The notes beneath the pieces are model-generated. The model made no database searches. It saw only the letters and a list, made by a program, of their open reading frames with translations, and was not told the origin of the DNA. A program made the position numbers and the translations under genes. A stretch of DNA of 13,677 nt from Chloroflexota bacterium (GTDB lineage Bacteria > Chloroflexota > Anaerolineae > Anaerolineales > JACQED01): the NCBI GenBank assembly GCA_016200785.1, contig JACQED010000323.1:1-13677 (forward strand), written 5' to 3'. Shown one piece after another: positions 1 through 6,668 of this stretch. Position 1 is the stretch's first letter, and every line of letters begins with the position of its first letter.

Positions 1-178
1 CCAAAGGGAGAAGGAGCGACACGTCGCCTCCACCAAAGGGAAAGGGAGCGACACGTCGCCTCGCCCAAAGGGAAAGGGAGCGACACGTCGCCTCTCCCAG
101 GGGGAGAGGGAGCGACACGTCCCCTCTCCCCCTGGGAGAGGGAGCGACACGTCCCCTCTCCCCCTGGGAGAGGGATCA
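1..178. repeat. Tandem 32-bp repeat array with hairpins
   Basis: A core reading GAGCGACACGTC begins at 14, 46, 78, 110 and 142, giving an exact 32-bp period over five copies. A sixth copy breaks off near 174. Copies 1-3 carry GCGAC-AC-GTCGC, a short interrupted palindrome. In copies 4-5 this is lost, and the spacer between cores becomes a strong hairpin instead: CCCTCTCCC at 122-130 pairs with GGGAGAGGG at 134-142, and 154-162 pairs with 166-174, each with a 3-nt loop. A shorter form pairs 91-98 with 102-109. The array lies just downstream of the minus-strand gene ending at 192. No T-run follows, so an intrinsic terminator is not supported. There are no unique spacers, so it is not a CRISPR array. 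It is probably a REP-like dispersed intergenic repeat that has multiplied locally. Confidence 0.85.
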
Positions 179-191
179 AGGGTGAGGGACC

Positions 192-599
192 TTACCGGTG
201 CATGAACACCGTGCGGTTGATGAAGATCATCGTCCCGTCCTTCTTGGAGCACAGCGTCACGCCGATGACGTGGCGCGTGAAAATCTGATAGTCCGCTTTT
301 GCCAGACTCATGCAGTTCTCCATCGCATTGACCACGCGGTTGGCGCCGAGGTCGAAGCGCTCGGCGTACCAGCGCCACACCGTCGGAAAGTCGTCGGTCG
401 TCTGATAGGCGCCGTCCTGGCTGACGTAGCCCTGAGTAAGCGAGAAAATCTTGAGGCGCCCGCCGCCGATGCGCGTCGCGCCCGGATAGCGCGCCGGATC
501 GTAATCGCGGCTCAACAGGAAGAGCAGGCCGATACAGACGGCGGCGAAAGCAAGCCCGCCGAGGGAGGCGAGGATGGTCGCCCAATGTCCGCGAGGCAT
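192..599 (-). CDS. Hypothetical membrane-anchored protein (135 aa)
   Basis: I do not recognise a named family. The ATG at 599 gives a 135-residue protein with a clear N-terminal hydrophobic segment at about residues 7-30 (ILASLGGLAFAAVCIGLLFL). After it comes a positively charged or neutral start to a soluble domain containing YPGATRIGGG and a TTDDFPTVWRWYAERF stretch. Small Chloroflexota proteins with an anchor and a 'tyrosine-proline-x-alanine ... threonine-aspartate ... tyrosine' layout are common from memory, but their role is unknown. Two cysteines (in MENCMS and TLCSKK) lie in the soluble part. The frame stays open upstream to 761, but that stretch runs through the inverted repeat at 644-705 and encodes nothing protein-like, so the start at 599 is preferred. 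No good Shine-Dalgarno site is visible. The gene is divergent from the oxidase gene at 715. Confidence 0.72.
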   Translation of the reverse strand: MPRGHWATILASLGGLAFAAVCIGLLFLLSRDYDPARYPGATRIGGGRLKIFSLTQGYVSQDGAYQTTDDFPTVWRWYAERFDLGANRVVNAMENCMSLAKADYQIFTRHVIGVTLCSKKDGTMIFINRTVFMHR

Positions 600-643
600 G
601 ACAGGATTGTAGCCGAGTGAGGGACCAGAGACAAGTGGGAAAG

Positions 644-705
644 TCTCACGCAAAGACGCCAAGCGGCCAAGCAATGTCCTTGCGACTTTGCGCCTTTGCG
701 TGAGA
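644..705. repeat. Intergenic inverted-repeat element
   Basis: TCTCACGCAAAGACGCC at 644-660 is matched in reverse complement by the segment ending at 705 (GCGCCTTTGCGTGAGA). The outer 12 bases pair perfectly and the inner part has two mismatches. The element fills most of the 115-bp gap between the divergent genes at 599 and 715, so any promoter for either gene must lie in or beside it. Its A/G-rich 'CGCAAAGACGC' arms resemble those of the element at 7441-7507, which suggests one dispersed REP- or MITE-like family. A protein-coding role is unlikely. Confidence 0.75.
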
Positions 706-714
706 TCAGCATCA

Positions 715-1890
715 ATGATGAAGACGGTCTTTGAGCACATCATCATCGGCTGTGGCGGCATCGGAAGCGGCGCGGCCTACTGGCTGGCGCGGCGGGCCGG
801 CGGCCAGGTGCTCGGCCTCGAGCAGTTCGAGTTGAGTCATCCACACGGCGGGTCGCACGACTATTCGCGCATCATCCGTCTCACTTATCACCACGAGGAT
901 TACACCCGCCTCACGCCGCACACCTACACTGCGTGGGCCGCGCTGGAGGAAGAATCCGGCGTTCAAGTCGTCACCAAAACCGGCAGTATCGAACTGGCAG
1001 TGAAGGACAGCCCGCATCGGCGCGAGATCGAGACTTACGCCGCCGCGATGGATGCGGCGATGATTCCTTACGAGCGCTTCGGCGGCGACGAGGTCGTGCG
1101 GCGTTATCCGCAGTTTCATCTCGACGAGGAAGTTGACGCGCTGTATCAGGCCGACACGGGTATCGCCGACGCGATCAAAGGCAACGCGGCGCACGTTGGG
1201 ATGGCCCGTCATTACGGCGCAACCATCCTCGACCACACGCCGGTGCGCGCGATCCGACCGTTCGACGGCGGGGTGGACGTCGAAACCGATCGCGGCAAGT
1301 TCACCTGTCGCCGGCTGATCGTGACCGCCGGAGCCTGGACGGACAACGTTCTGGGGAGCGTCGGCGTGAATCTCGGAATCACCGTCACGCAAGAGCAGGT
1401 CACGTACTACGCGACGCCGTACCTGCGCGAGTTCAGTATCGGCCGTTTCCCGATCTTCATCTCGCACGGCGACGACGTGATCTACGGCTTCCCCGTCTAC
1501 GGCGAGGTGGCGACGAAGGCCGCGATTGACGCCGCCGGGCCGGCCGTGACAACCGAGACGCGCACTTACGATGGCGACCCCGACCGGGAGCGCCGCGTCG
1601 AAGAATGGTTGAAGAAACACATCCCTCGCTTCCTCGGCCCGAAGTTGTACACCAAGACTTGCCTCTATGATATGCCGCGCGACCGCAACTTTGTGGTTGA
1701 CTTCCTGCCCCGGCATCCGCAAATCATCGTCTGTAGCGGCGCGGGCCATGCCTACAAGTTCGCCGGCCTGCTGGGCAAGATTCTCAGCGAGCTTGCGATT
1801 GACGGACGGACGGATTTTCCAATAGCGCCGTTTACGCTGAAGCGAGCGGCGATTACCGATCCGAACTATCCGTTGGCGTTCCACATCTAA
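715..1890 (+). CDS. Monomeric sarcosine oxidase / N-methyl-amino-acid oxidase family flavoenzyme
   Basis: This is an FAD-dependent amine oxidase that should oxidise an N-methyl group of a secondary amine (sarcosine, N-methyltryptophan or similar) to imine/formaldehyde plus H2O2. An N-terminal Rossmann motif GCGGIG (about residues 12-17) binds FAD. It is followed by HGGSHDYSRIIR, the family's flavin-contact segment. Near the C-terminus, KTCLYDMPRDRNFVVD holds the cysteine (residue 316 from this start, 315 from the adjacent ATG at 718) that binds FAD covalently in monomeric sarcosine oxidase. CSGAGHAYKFAG then closes the active site. Length (391 aa) matches the family's roughly 390. Tandem ATG codons at 715 and 718 leave the start uncertain by one codon. 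The 47-bp gap to the MttB-family gene, on the same strand, suggests an operon for methylated-amine catabolism. Sarcosine and N-methyltryptophan oxidases cannot be told apart by eye. Confidence 0.92.
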   Translation: MMKTVFEHIIIGCGGIGSGAAYWLARRAGGQVLGLEQFELSHPHGGSHDYSRIIRLTYHHEDYTRLTPHTYTAWAALEEESGVQVVTKTGSIELAVKDSPHRREIETYAAAMDAAMIPYERFGGDEVVRRYPQFHLDEEVDALYQADTGIADAIKGNAAHVGMARHYGATILDHTPVRAIRPFDGGVDVETDRGKFTCRRLIVTAGAWTDNVLGSVGVNLGITVTQEQVTYYATPYLREFSIGRFPIFISHGDDVIYGFPVYGEVATKAAIDAAGPAVTTETRTYDGDPDRERRVEEWLKKHIPRFLGPKLYTKTCLYDMPRDRNFVVDFLPRHPQIIVCSGAGHAYKFAGLLGKILSELAIDGRTDFPIAPFTLKRAAITDPNYPLAFHI

Positions 1891-1937
1891 ATTTGGCGAG
1901 TGGCGCGCCGCCCGCCAAACGTCACCCGACACGCTCA

Positions 1938-2423
1938 ATGACACAGCGCCGCCGCCGTTCCGAAATTCGCACCGTCGAGGTCCGCGACGCCTCGACCGCG
2001 CCATTTCGACAGTTGAAAAATCCGTGGCACCCGTTAGAGGCAATCTCGCCCGGAGAAGTCGAGCGCATTCACGAAGCCTCGATGAGCATCCTGGAAAATA
2101 CCGGAATCGAGTTCCTCGACGACGAGGCGCTCGACCTGTGGGCGAAGGCCGGAGCGAAAGTAGACCGCGAAACGCGCCGAGTGAGAATCGATGGCGGCCT
2201 TCTGCTTGAAGCCATCGCCAAAGCCCCGCCGTCATTCACGCTCCGCGCGCGCAATCCCGAACGAAGCCTGGTCATCGGCGACGACTACGTCGTCTTCTCG
2301 CCCGTCGGCGGGCCAGCCTACAGCACCAACTTGGAGCGCGGCCGGCGGCCCGGCAGGCTGGCCGACTACGAAGACCTGATTCGCTTGACGCAGGTCTTCA
2401 ACGTTTTACACCACGCCTCTTAG
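1938..2423 (+). CDS. MttB-family methyltransferase, N-terminal part (ends at in-frame TAG)
   Basis: This is the first 161 codons of a trimethylamine methyltransferase (MttB/COG5598) superfamily protein. The family moves a methyl group from a quaternary or tertiary amine such as trimethylamine or glycine betaine to a cobalamin-binding protein. Visible features are a basic start (MTQRRRRSEIR), the helical segment SPGEVERIHEASMSILENTG, then GIEFLDDEALDLWAKAGAKVD, FTLRARNPERS and the strongly family-like VFSPVGGPAYSTNLERGRRP. The frame stops at TAG 2421-2423, directly after VFNVLHHAS, and the family sequence continues in the same frame on the other side. ATG 1938 is preferred over TTG 1893 because family members begin with an Arg-rich tail, but 1893 cannot be excluded. 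Read through, the product would be 507 aa, which is normal family length. It is either a broken gene, a sequence error or a recoded gene. Confidence 0.85.
   Translation: MTQRRRRSEIRTVEVRDASTAPFRQLKNPWHPLEAISPGEVERIHEASMSILENTGIEFLDDEALDLWAKAGAKVDRETRRVRIDGGLLLEAIAKAPPSFTLRARNPERSLVIGDDYVVFSPVGGPAYSTNLERGRRPGRLADYEDLIRLTQVFNVLHHAS
2421..2423 (+). other. In-frame amber (TAG) codon inside the MttB-family gene
   Basis: TAG is codon 162 counted from ATG 1938. The frame before it (ending HHAS) and after it (SHVEPTDLPVSTRHLDGL) is identical, and both sides match the family, so a single substitution, not an indel, explains the break. Methanogen MttB carries pyrrolysine at residue 334 of about 495. 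The equivalent region here (about residues 340-350, SSGGLNSSN) has only sense codons. TAG also ends the genes at 4895, 6089 and 12868, so amber is a working stop in this genome. Pyrrolysine insertion here is therefore not favoured. Confidence 0.9.
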
Positions 2424-2429
2424 TCGCAC

Positions 2430-3461
2430 GTGGAGCCGACCGATCTGCCGGTGAGCACGCGCCACCTCGACGGGCTGCACCGGCTGATCGCGCTCACCGA
2501 TAAAACGATCATGGGCCCGGCGCGCGGGCGCGAGATCACCGCCGACGCGATTGAAATGACGGCCATCCTCTTCGGCGGTCACGAGACGATCCGCGAGAAG
2601 CCGGGGCTGCTCACGATCATCACCGTCAATAGCCCATTGCGCTACGACGACTGGATGCTGGGCGGGCTGATCACCAACGCGCGCGCCGGGCAGGCCGTCG
2701 TCGTCACGCCGTTCATTCTCGCTGGAGCGATGGGGCCGATCACCATCGCCGGGGCGATGGCCCAGCAGAACGCCGAAGCATTGGCCGGCATCGCGCTCAC
2801 GCAACTGGTGAACCCCGGTGCGCCGGTGATCTACGGCGGTTTCACCACCGACACGCATATGCGAAGCGGCAATCCGAGTTTCGGCACGCCCGAAGCGGCA
2901 TGGGCCACGCTCGTCGGCGGGCAGCTGGCGCGGCGGTACAACCTGCCCTACCGGAGCAGTGGCGGCTTGAACTCGTCCAACGTCCCCGACGCGCAGGCGT
3001 CGTACGAGACGATGCTGTCGCTGTGGTCGGCGGTGTTGGCCCACAGCAATTTCATCTATCACGCCGCCGGCTGGCTCGAGGGCGGGTTGACGACGTCGTT
3101 CGAGAAGTTCATCATTGACGTGGAGGGTTTGGCGATGTTCGAGTCTCTGCTCAACGGCTTCACCGTGGACGACGACTCGCTCGCCCTGCCTTCCATCGAT
3201 CGGGTCGGGCCGGGCGGCCATCACTTCGACACCGAACATACACTCGCCCGTTACGTCACCGCGTTTTACAACCCTCTGGTTAGCAGCCGGCAGCCCTTCG
3301 GCGCGTGGGAGGAGAGCGGCGGACTCGACGCGGCCCAGCGCGCTCATCGCGTGTGGAAAGAACTGATCGCATCGTATCAACAGCCGCCGCTCGATCCGGC
3401 GATTGACGAGGCGTTGCTCGAGTTTGTCGAGAGGCGAAAGAGAGATATACTGCCGGCATGA
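2430..3461 (+). CDS. MttB-family methyltransferase, C-terminal part (same frame after TAG)
   Basis: This holds the remaining two thirds of the MttB-superfamily TIM-barrel. Recognisable segments are HVEPTDLPVSTRHLDGLHRL, GPARGREITADAIEM, then TIITVNSPLRYDDWMLGGL, TPFILAGAMGPITIAGAMAQQNAEALAG, VIYGGFTTDTHMRSGNPSFGTPEAAW and DAQASYETMLSLWSAVLAHSNF. The end is a typical C-terminus with repeated acidic and arginine residues. GTG 2430 is only the first possible start after the TAG. It has no Shine-Dalgarno site, and a protein beginning here would lack the first strands of the barrel. Independent translation is therefore doubtful, and this is best read as the rest of the gene starting at 1938. The 340-odd codons contain no further stop or shift, so the break is recent, artefactual or tolerated. 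The stop is TGA at 3459-3461, 17 bp before the next gene. Confidence 0.85.
   Translation: MEPTDLPVSTRHLDGLHRLIALTDKTIMGPARGREITADAIEMTAILFGGHETIREKPGLLTIITVNSPLRYDDWMLGGLITNARAGQAVVVTPFILAGAMGPITIAGAMAQQNAEALAGIALTQLVNPGAPVIYGGFTTDTHMRSGNPSFGTPEAAWATLVGGQLARRYNLPYRSSGGLNSSNVPDAQASYETMLSLWSAVLAHSNFIYHAAGWLEGGLTTSFEKFIIDVEGLAMFESLLNGFTVDDDSLALPSIDRVGPGGHHFDTEHTLARYVTAFYNPLVSSRQPFGAWEESGGLDAAQRAHRVWKELIASYQQPPLDPAIDEALLEFVERRKRDILPA
3424..3451 (+). promoter_or_regulatory. Candidate promoter for the hydrolase gene
   Basis: TTGTCG (3424-3429) and TATACT (3446-3451) are separated by 16 bp, close to a sigma-70-type -35/-10 pair. They sit inside the last codons of the MttB-family gene, and the -10 lies 27 bp before the ATG at 3479. 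The hydrolase could therefore be transcribed on its own. This is seen by eye only. Confidence 0.35.
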
Positions 3462-3478
3462 AGCGCCATTAGCCGGTC

Positions 3479-4882
3479 ATGTCTCGACAAAAGCGCCTTT
3501 TCCTCGTTGCCCTGTTCGTCGGCAACGCTATACTCTTCGTGATTGTCCTGTTGGCGATCGCGCGGCTCTCCAAGCCGTTGCCGCAAGCCTCTGTGCCGTT
3601 GCAAGACACGTTGATCGCGATAGCGACGCTCACCGGCCCGCCGCCGACCGAGACCGCCACGCCGCTCGCGCGGACGAACGAACAAGGGCCGTCACCCGCC
3701 CCGCTCGCGACCGAGCCGCTCGCGGGAATCAACTCACCGTCCCCCGCCACCGCCGCTTTCTTTTTTCCGACAGCTACCAGCACGCTTCTGCCGTGGACGC
3801 CCCACGTATCTGAGACGCCGGTGGCGCCGGCCACCGCCCCGCCACCGACCGCGCCGGCCGCCTTCACACAACTTCCCGCCGGGCCGAGCGGCGACGCGCC
3901 CATCCCCGGCCCAAGCCCCACGTGGTCCGTGTTCACCTATCCCACGCGCGCGCCGGCCTCCGGCCCCACCAAGCTGGGCTTTCACGTCACGCTCAACTCC
4001 GGCGGCGTCCTCGATTACGTCGCCGCCGTGCATCCACCGGTGATGAAAGGCGCGGGCGACATCGGCTATCTCAAAGACGTGAAGGCGCTTTCGCCGGGCA
4101 CGATCACCATCGGCCGCTTCATCGTCGATCAGCCGAATATCGGCGAGGGCGATCCCGCCGAGCGCGCGGTCGCGTTCGTGGACGAGTGGCTGCCCAAGTA
4201 TCTCGCCGCGAAAAACTACGTGGATTACTGGGAGGGTTGGAACGAGGTGACGTATCCGAACTACGAATGGTACGCGATCTTCGAGGCGACCCGCGCCTGC
4301 GAGATGCAGAAGCACGGATTGAAGGCGGCCATCGGCGGCTTCTCGACCGGCACGCCTGAGCCGTGGCAGTTCGAGGCGTTCCTGCCGGCGATTGAGGCCG
4401 GCATTCGCTGTGGCGCGATCTTGACGACACACGAATACGCCGCGCCGACGATGTATCTTTGGTGGTCGCAGGGTTTGCCCGAGTCGTACGGCCACCTCGC
4501 CGTGCCCGCTTACCCCGATCGCGGCCCGCTCGCGGGGCGCTATCGCTTTCTATATCGCGACATTCTTATCCCGCGCGGCCTCGTGATCCCGCTCGTGATT
4601 TCCGAAGCGGGCATTGACGGCGGCGCGGGCGCGGGTCAGCGACCCGGCTACAGTGATACGCAGGGCTGGCTCGGCTTTCAGAAGTACTGGCAGACCGACC
4701 TGGGCGTGAACGATCCGGTGGCGTTCTACGCCGAACAATTGGAGTGGTACGACAGCCTTCTGCGTCAAGACCCATACGTGATCGGCGCGACGATTTTCAA
4801 CGTGGGCGGCGGCGCGTGGGCCTCGTTCGATGCATCACCGGTGATTCCGCAACTGACGCAGTACGCGCTGTCGCTGAGATAA
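3479..4882 (+). CDS. Membrane-anchored clan-A glycoside hydrolase-like protein
   Basis: The 467-aa protein has one N-terminal hydrophobic segment (about residues 6-27) with no lipobox cysteine, so it is probably an uncleaved anchor. A very long Pro/Thr/Ala-rich spacer follows, to about residue 155. The rest looks like a (beta/alpha)8 hydrolase. YWEGWNEVTYP places a candidate acid/base Glu at residue 256 behind Asn, and LVISEAGIDGG places a candidate nucleophile Glu at 376. A spacing of 120 residues between the two is usual for clan GH-A (GH5/GH39-like). TTHEYAAPT fits the active-site His/Tyr strand. The substrate cannot be deduced. Many Chloroflexota genomes carry such proteins of unproven activity. 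It ends 12 bp from the convergent SRPBCC gene. The upstream Shine-Dalgarno site is weak. Confidence 0.85.
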   Translation: MSRQKRLFLVALFVGNAILFVIVLLAIARLSKPLPQASVPLQDTLIAIATLTGPPPTETATPLARTNEQGPSPAPLATEPLAGINSPSPATAAFFFPTATSTLLPWTPHVSETPVAPATAPPPTAPAAFTQLPAGPSGDAPIPGPSPTWSVFTYPTRAPASGPTKLGFHVTLNSGGVLDYVAAVHPPVMKGAGDIGYLKDVKALSPGTITIGRFIVDQPNIGEGDPAERAVAFVDEWLPKYLAAKNYVDYWEGWNEVTYPNYEWYAIFEATRACEMQKHGLKAAIGGFSTGTPEPWQFEAFLPAIEAGIRCGAILTTHEYAAPTMYLWWSQGLPESYGHLAVPAYPDRGPLAGRYRFLYRDILIPRGLVIPLVISEAGIDGGAGAGQRPGYSDTQGWLGFQKYWQTDLGVNDPVAFYAEQLEWYDSLLRQDPYVIGATIFNVGGGAWASFDASPVIPQLTQYALSLR

Positions 4883-4894
4883 GGCTTAGCCGGC

Positions 4895-5332
4895 CTACAT
4901 GCTTTCGAGCAGCTGCTTCAGCTTCGCGTTGCTGGCGTCGAAGTCCTTCTTGGCCGAACTGGCAACCATGCCTTCGGCAATCTTGAAAAACCCGCCCGGT
5001 TCCATTTCGACGGCGACGGCCACCTTCGTGCCGCCGCCCACGGCTTCGTAGGTTTCGGTCGCCATGAACTTGATCGGCCCGCCCGCGCTCTTGAACGTGC
5101 GCTTCTTGTTCAGCTCAAACTCGATGACCTCGATGGTCGACTCCAGCCGCTGGCCGACGAACGTGCGCACGTCCGTTATCATCGAGCCTACGCCCATCGG
5201 CCCCGGCGTGGTCATCTTCGACTCGATGATCCCCGACTGCCACTTGGCGGAATTGGCCGGGTCCGTCGCAAAGGCGAAAACCTTCTCGACGGGCCGGTTG
5301 ATTGTGACCTCGAAGTTCAGTTTTGTGGCCAT
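4895..5332 (-). CDS. SRPBCC (START/Bet v1-like) family protein
   Basis: This is a 145-aa protein of the SRPBCC hydrophobic-ligand-binding fold, with polyketide-cyclase/CoxG-type members. The signature start is visible: FEVTINRPVEKVFAFATDPANSAKW at about residues 6-30 (beta1 plus the helix ending in a Trp). GVGSMITDV and LESTIEVIEFELNKKRTFKS strands follow, then the long C-terminal helix (KDFDASNAKLKQLLESM). The ligand is unknown. AGGAG lies at ideal distance upstream of ATG 5332, which decides the start, although the frame stays open to 5392. The gene is last in the four-gene minus-strand operon, and its first 16 bp overlap the end of the DedA-family gene, which suggests translational coupling. 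It stops with TAG. Confidence 0.9.
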   Translation of the reverse strand: MATKLNFEVTINRPVEKVFAFATDPANSAKWQSGIIESKMTTPGPMGVGSMITDVRTFVGQRLESTIEVIEFELNKKRTFKSAGGPIKFMATETYEAVGGGTKVAVAVEMEPGGFFKIAEGMVASSAKKDFDASNAKLKQLLESM

Positions 5333-6063
5333 TCTGTTTTCTCCTGTTCGTCTGTTTGTCTGAGATGCTGATAGGCCGTGATTGCCAGGCACGCGGGACA
5401 GGCCGCCTCCGTCCAGGAGTGCAGGCGGTCGAGCGCGGCGCTCTCTGGGCCGGCGCTGGCCTTGCGCCGACGTTTCAGAATTAGCCAGCCGATTAGACCC
5501 AGGCCGGCCAATGCAAGCAACACGGGCAGAACGGGCAAATGCACGTTCCCAAGCAACGCAATCGCCGCCGGGCCGGCGAGGAAGCCCAGAGCCACGTGCC
5601 AGCCGTAAAACACGCTGCTGCCGCCGATCATCGCCGGGGCAAAGGCTGAATAGGTCAGCCCGGCCAGTCCCGCCGCTGGAATGATCCCCGCCCGTGCCCC
5701 CGGAACGTTCAGCCCGACGAACACGGCCAACGGCCCGCGCTGCTGTAGCGCCGCCATCGCCCGGTCGAGACGCTCGGCCGTCAAGCCGACGAAGCGCCCC
5801 AGCCGGTAAATGAACTGGCGGCCCGCGCCGCGCGCGATCCAGAACTGGGCCGAACCGCCGACGAGCATGGCAATCTCAATCGCGATGAGCAATTCAAGCA
5901 GCGTGTATGTTCCGGTCGCCGCCTGCGCTCCGGCGGTGATCATGATCAGATCGGACGGCACGGGCACCGGCAGGCCGGTCTCCTTGAACAGCATCACGGC
6001 GAAGATAGCCAGCAGGCCGTAATGGGCGAGGAATTCGCCGAGGAGTGTGGATATGTTTTCCAT
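5317..6063 (-). CDS. DedA/VTT-family membrane protein
   Basis: This is a 248-aa integral membrane protein of the DedA (SNARE-associated, PF09335) family, linked in other bacteria to lipid scrambling or flipping and membrane homeostasis. The hallmark E28-TGLPVPVP-S-D38 re-entrant motif (about residues 26-45) is clear. The second motif is only partly kept: residues 117-132 read GLNVPGARAGIIPAAG, so the R124/G132 pair is present but the first arginine usual in the family is replaced. Hydrophobic segments lie at about 15-30, 54-76, 140-172 and 176-196. A basic KRRRK follows, then a soluble tail holding a CPAC (residues 222-225) that is not a usual DedA feature. It ends inside the SRPBCC gene and starts 25 bp after the preceding gene of the same operon. 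Confidence 0.9.
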   Translation of the reverse strand: MENISTLLGEFLAHYGLLAIFAVMLFKETGLPVPVPSDLIMITAGAQAATGTYTLLELLIAIEIAMLVGGSAQFWIARGAGRQFIYRLGRFVGLTAERLDRAMAALQQRGPLAVFVGLNVPGARAGIIPAAGLAGLTYSAFAPAMIGGSSVFYGWHVALGFLAGPAAIALLGNVHLPVLPVLLALAGLGLIGWLILKRRRKASAGPESAALDRLHSWTEAACPACLAITAYQHLRQTDEQEKTEWPQN

Positions 6064-6088
6064 ACAACGCTCTCGTCAACGCCGAGCG

Positions 6089-6667
6089 CTATGTAATAGC
6101 CTCCCGTAGGGCCGCGTATCCCTTGAACAGTTCTTCTTCCTCTTCCGCGAGCAGCGGGCCGTCCATCGGCTTGCCGGCGCGCACCCAGCGATCCGAAGCC
6201 AGGATACCCAGCGCGCGATGATACGCCGCCTGCCGCATTGTCGCTATCGGGACGCCGTAGGCCTGGGCCCACAAGTCGGCCAGCGCGTCCACCAACGGCC
6301 CGTTCTCCGCATTTGCGAATAACTCGCGGTGAACGATCCACCAGTTGACTTCGAGTTTAGCCGCTTGGCCGACGTCGAACTCCTCCCGGTGAACTCTCTG
6401 GATGAAGGCGTAGAAGCGGCGCATGTAAGCTTCGGCCTTTGGGATGTCATTATCGGGAAACGGCGCGAAGGCGACCTCGGCGCGGGCGACGAGATAGGCT
6501 CCATAGACGGTCTGCGGCAGCGACAGGCCGAAGGCCTCTTTCACCATCGCGACCGAAACGCGCAGTAGTTTCAGCCAGCTCTTTTGATAATACGCGACGT
6601 AGTTCTCTTTTTCATATTGCGCGAGCCGGCGCGGATCGAATTTCCGCATCGGGCTGTCGGGGTTCAT
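6089..6667 (-). CDS. Conserved hypothetical protein (192 aa)
   Basis: I do not recognise a named family. The protein is soluble and helix-rich, with no signal peptide or membrane segment. Its charged/aromatic patches include FDPRRLAQYEKENYVAYYQK near the start, YMRRFYAFIQRVHREEFDV in the middle and KLEVNWWIVHRELF. After these comes RQAAYHRALGILASDRWV, and the protein ends in an acidic LLAEEEEEL run. The aromatic Trp-Trp-x-x-His-Arg-Glu core and the repeated helices suggest a compact all-alpha fold. ATG 6667 follows the TGA of the upstream gene (6669-6671) by a single base, so the two are almost certainly co-translated. The DedA-family gene follows after 25 bp. The position in a membrane/lipid-type operon is the only hint of function. 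Confidence 0.75.
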   Translation of the reverse strand: MNPDSPMRKFDPRRLAQYEKENYVAYYQKSWLKLLRVSVAMVKEAFGLSLPQTVYGAYLVARAEVAFAPFPDNDIPKAEAYMRRFYAFIQRVHREEFDVGQAAKLEVNWWIVHRELFANAENGPLVDALADLWAQAYGVPIATMRQAAYHRALGILASDRWVRAGKPMDGPLLAEEEEELFKGYAALREAIT

Positions 6668-6668
6668 C

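Noticed and set aside
1..178. CRISPR array
   Set aside because: The period is an exact 32 bp with near-identical units and no unique spacers. The changes are gradual along the array, as in a tandem repeat.
712..2235. 507-codon open frame on the minus strand
   Set aside because: It lies opposite the clearly recognisable oxidase and methyltransferase. Its translation is Arg/Gly-rich with no family features, as expected of an antisense shadow in GC-rich DNA.
2421..2423. Canonical pyrrolysine codon of MttB
   Set aside because: The canonical site is near residue 334, where this protein has sense codons. TAG also serves as an ordinary stop in three genes of the window, and no pyl genes are seen.
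4883..4894. Bidirectional terminator between the convergent hydrolase and SRPBCC genes
   Set aside because: Only 12 bp separate the genes, and no stable stem with a T-run is visible.
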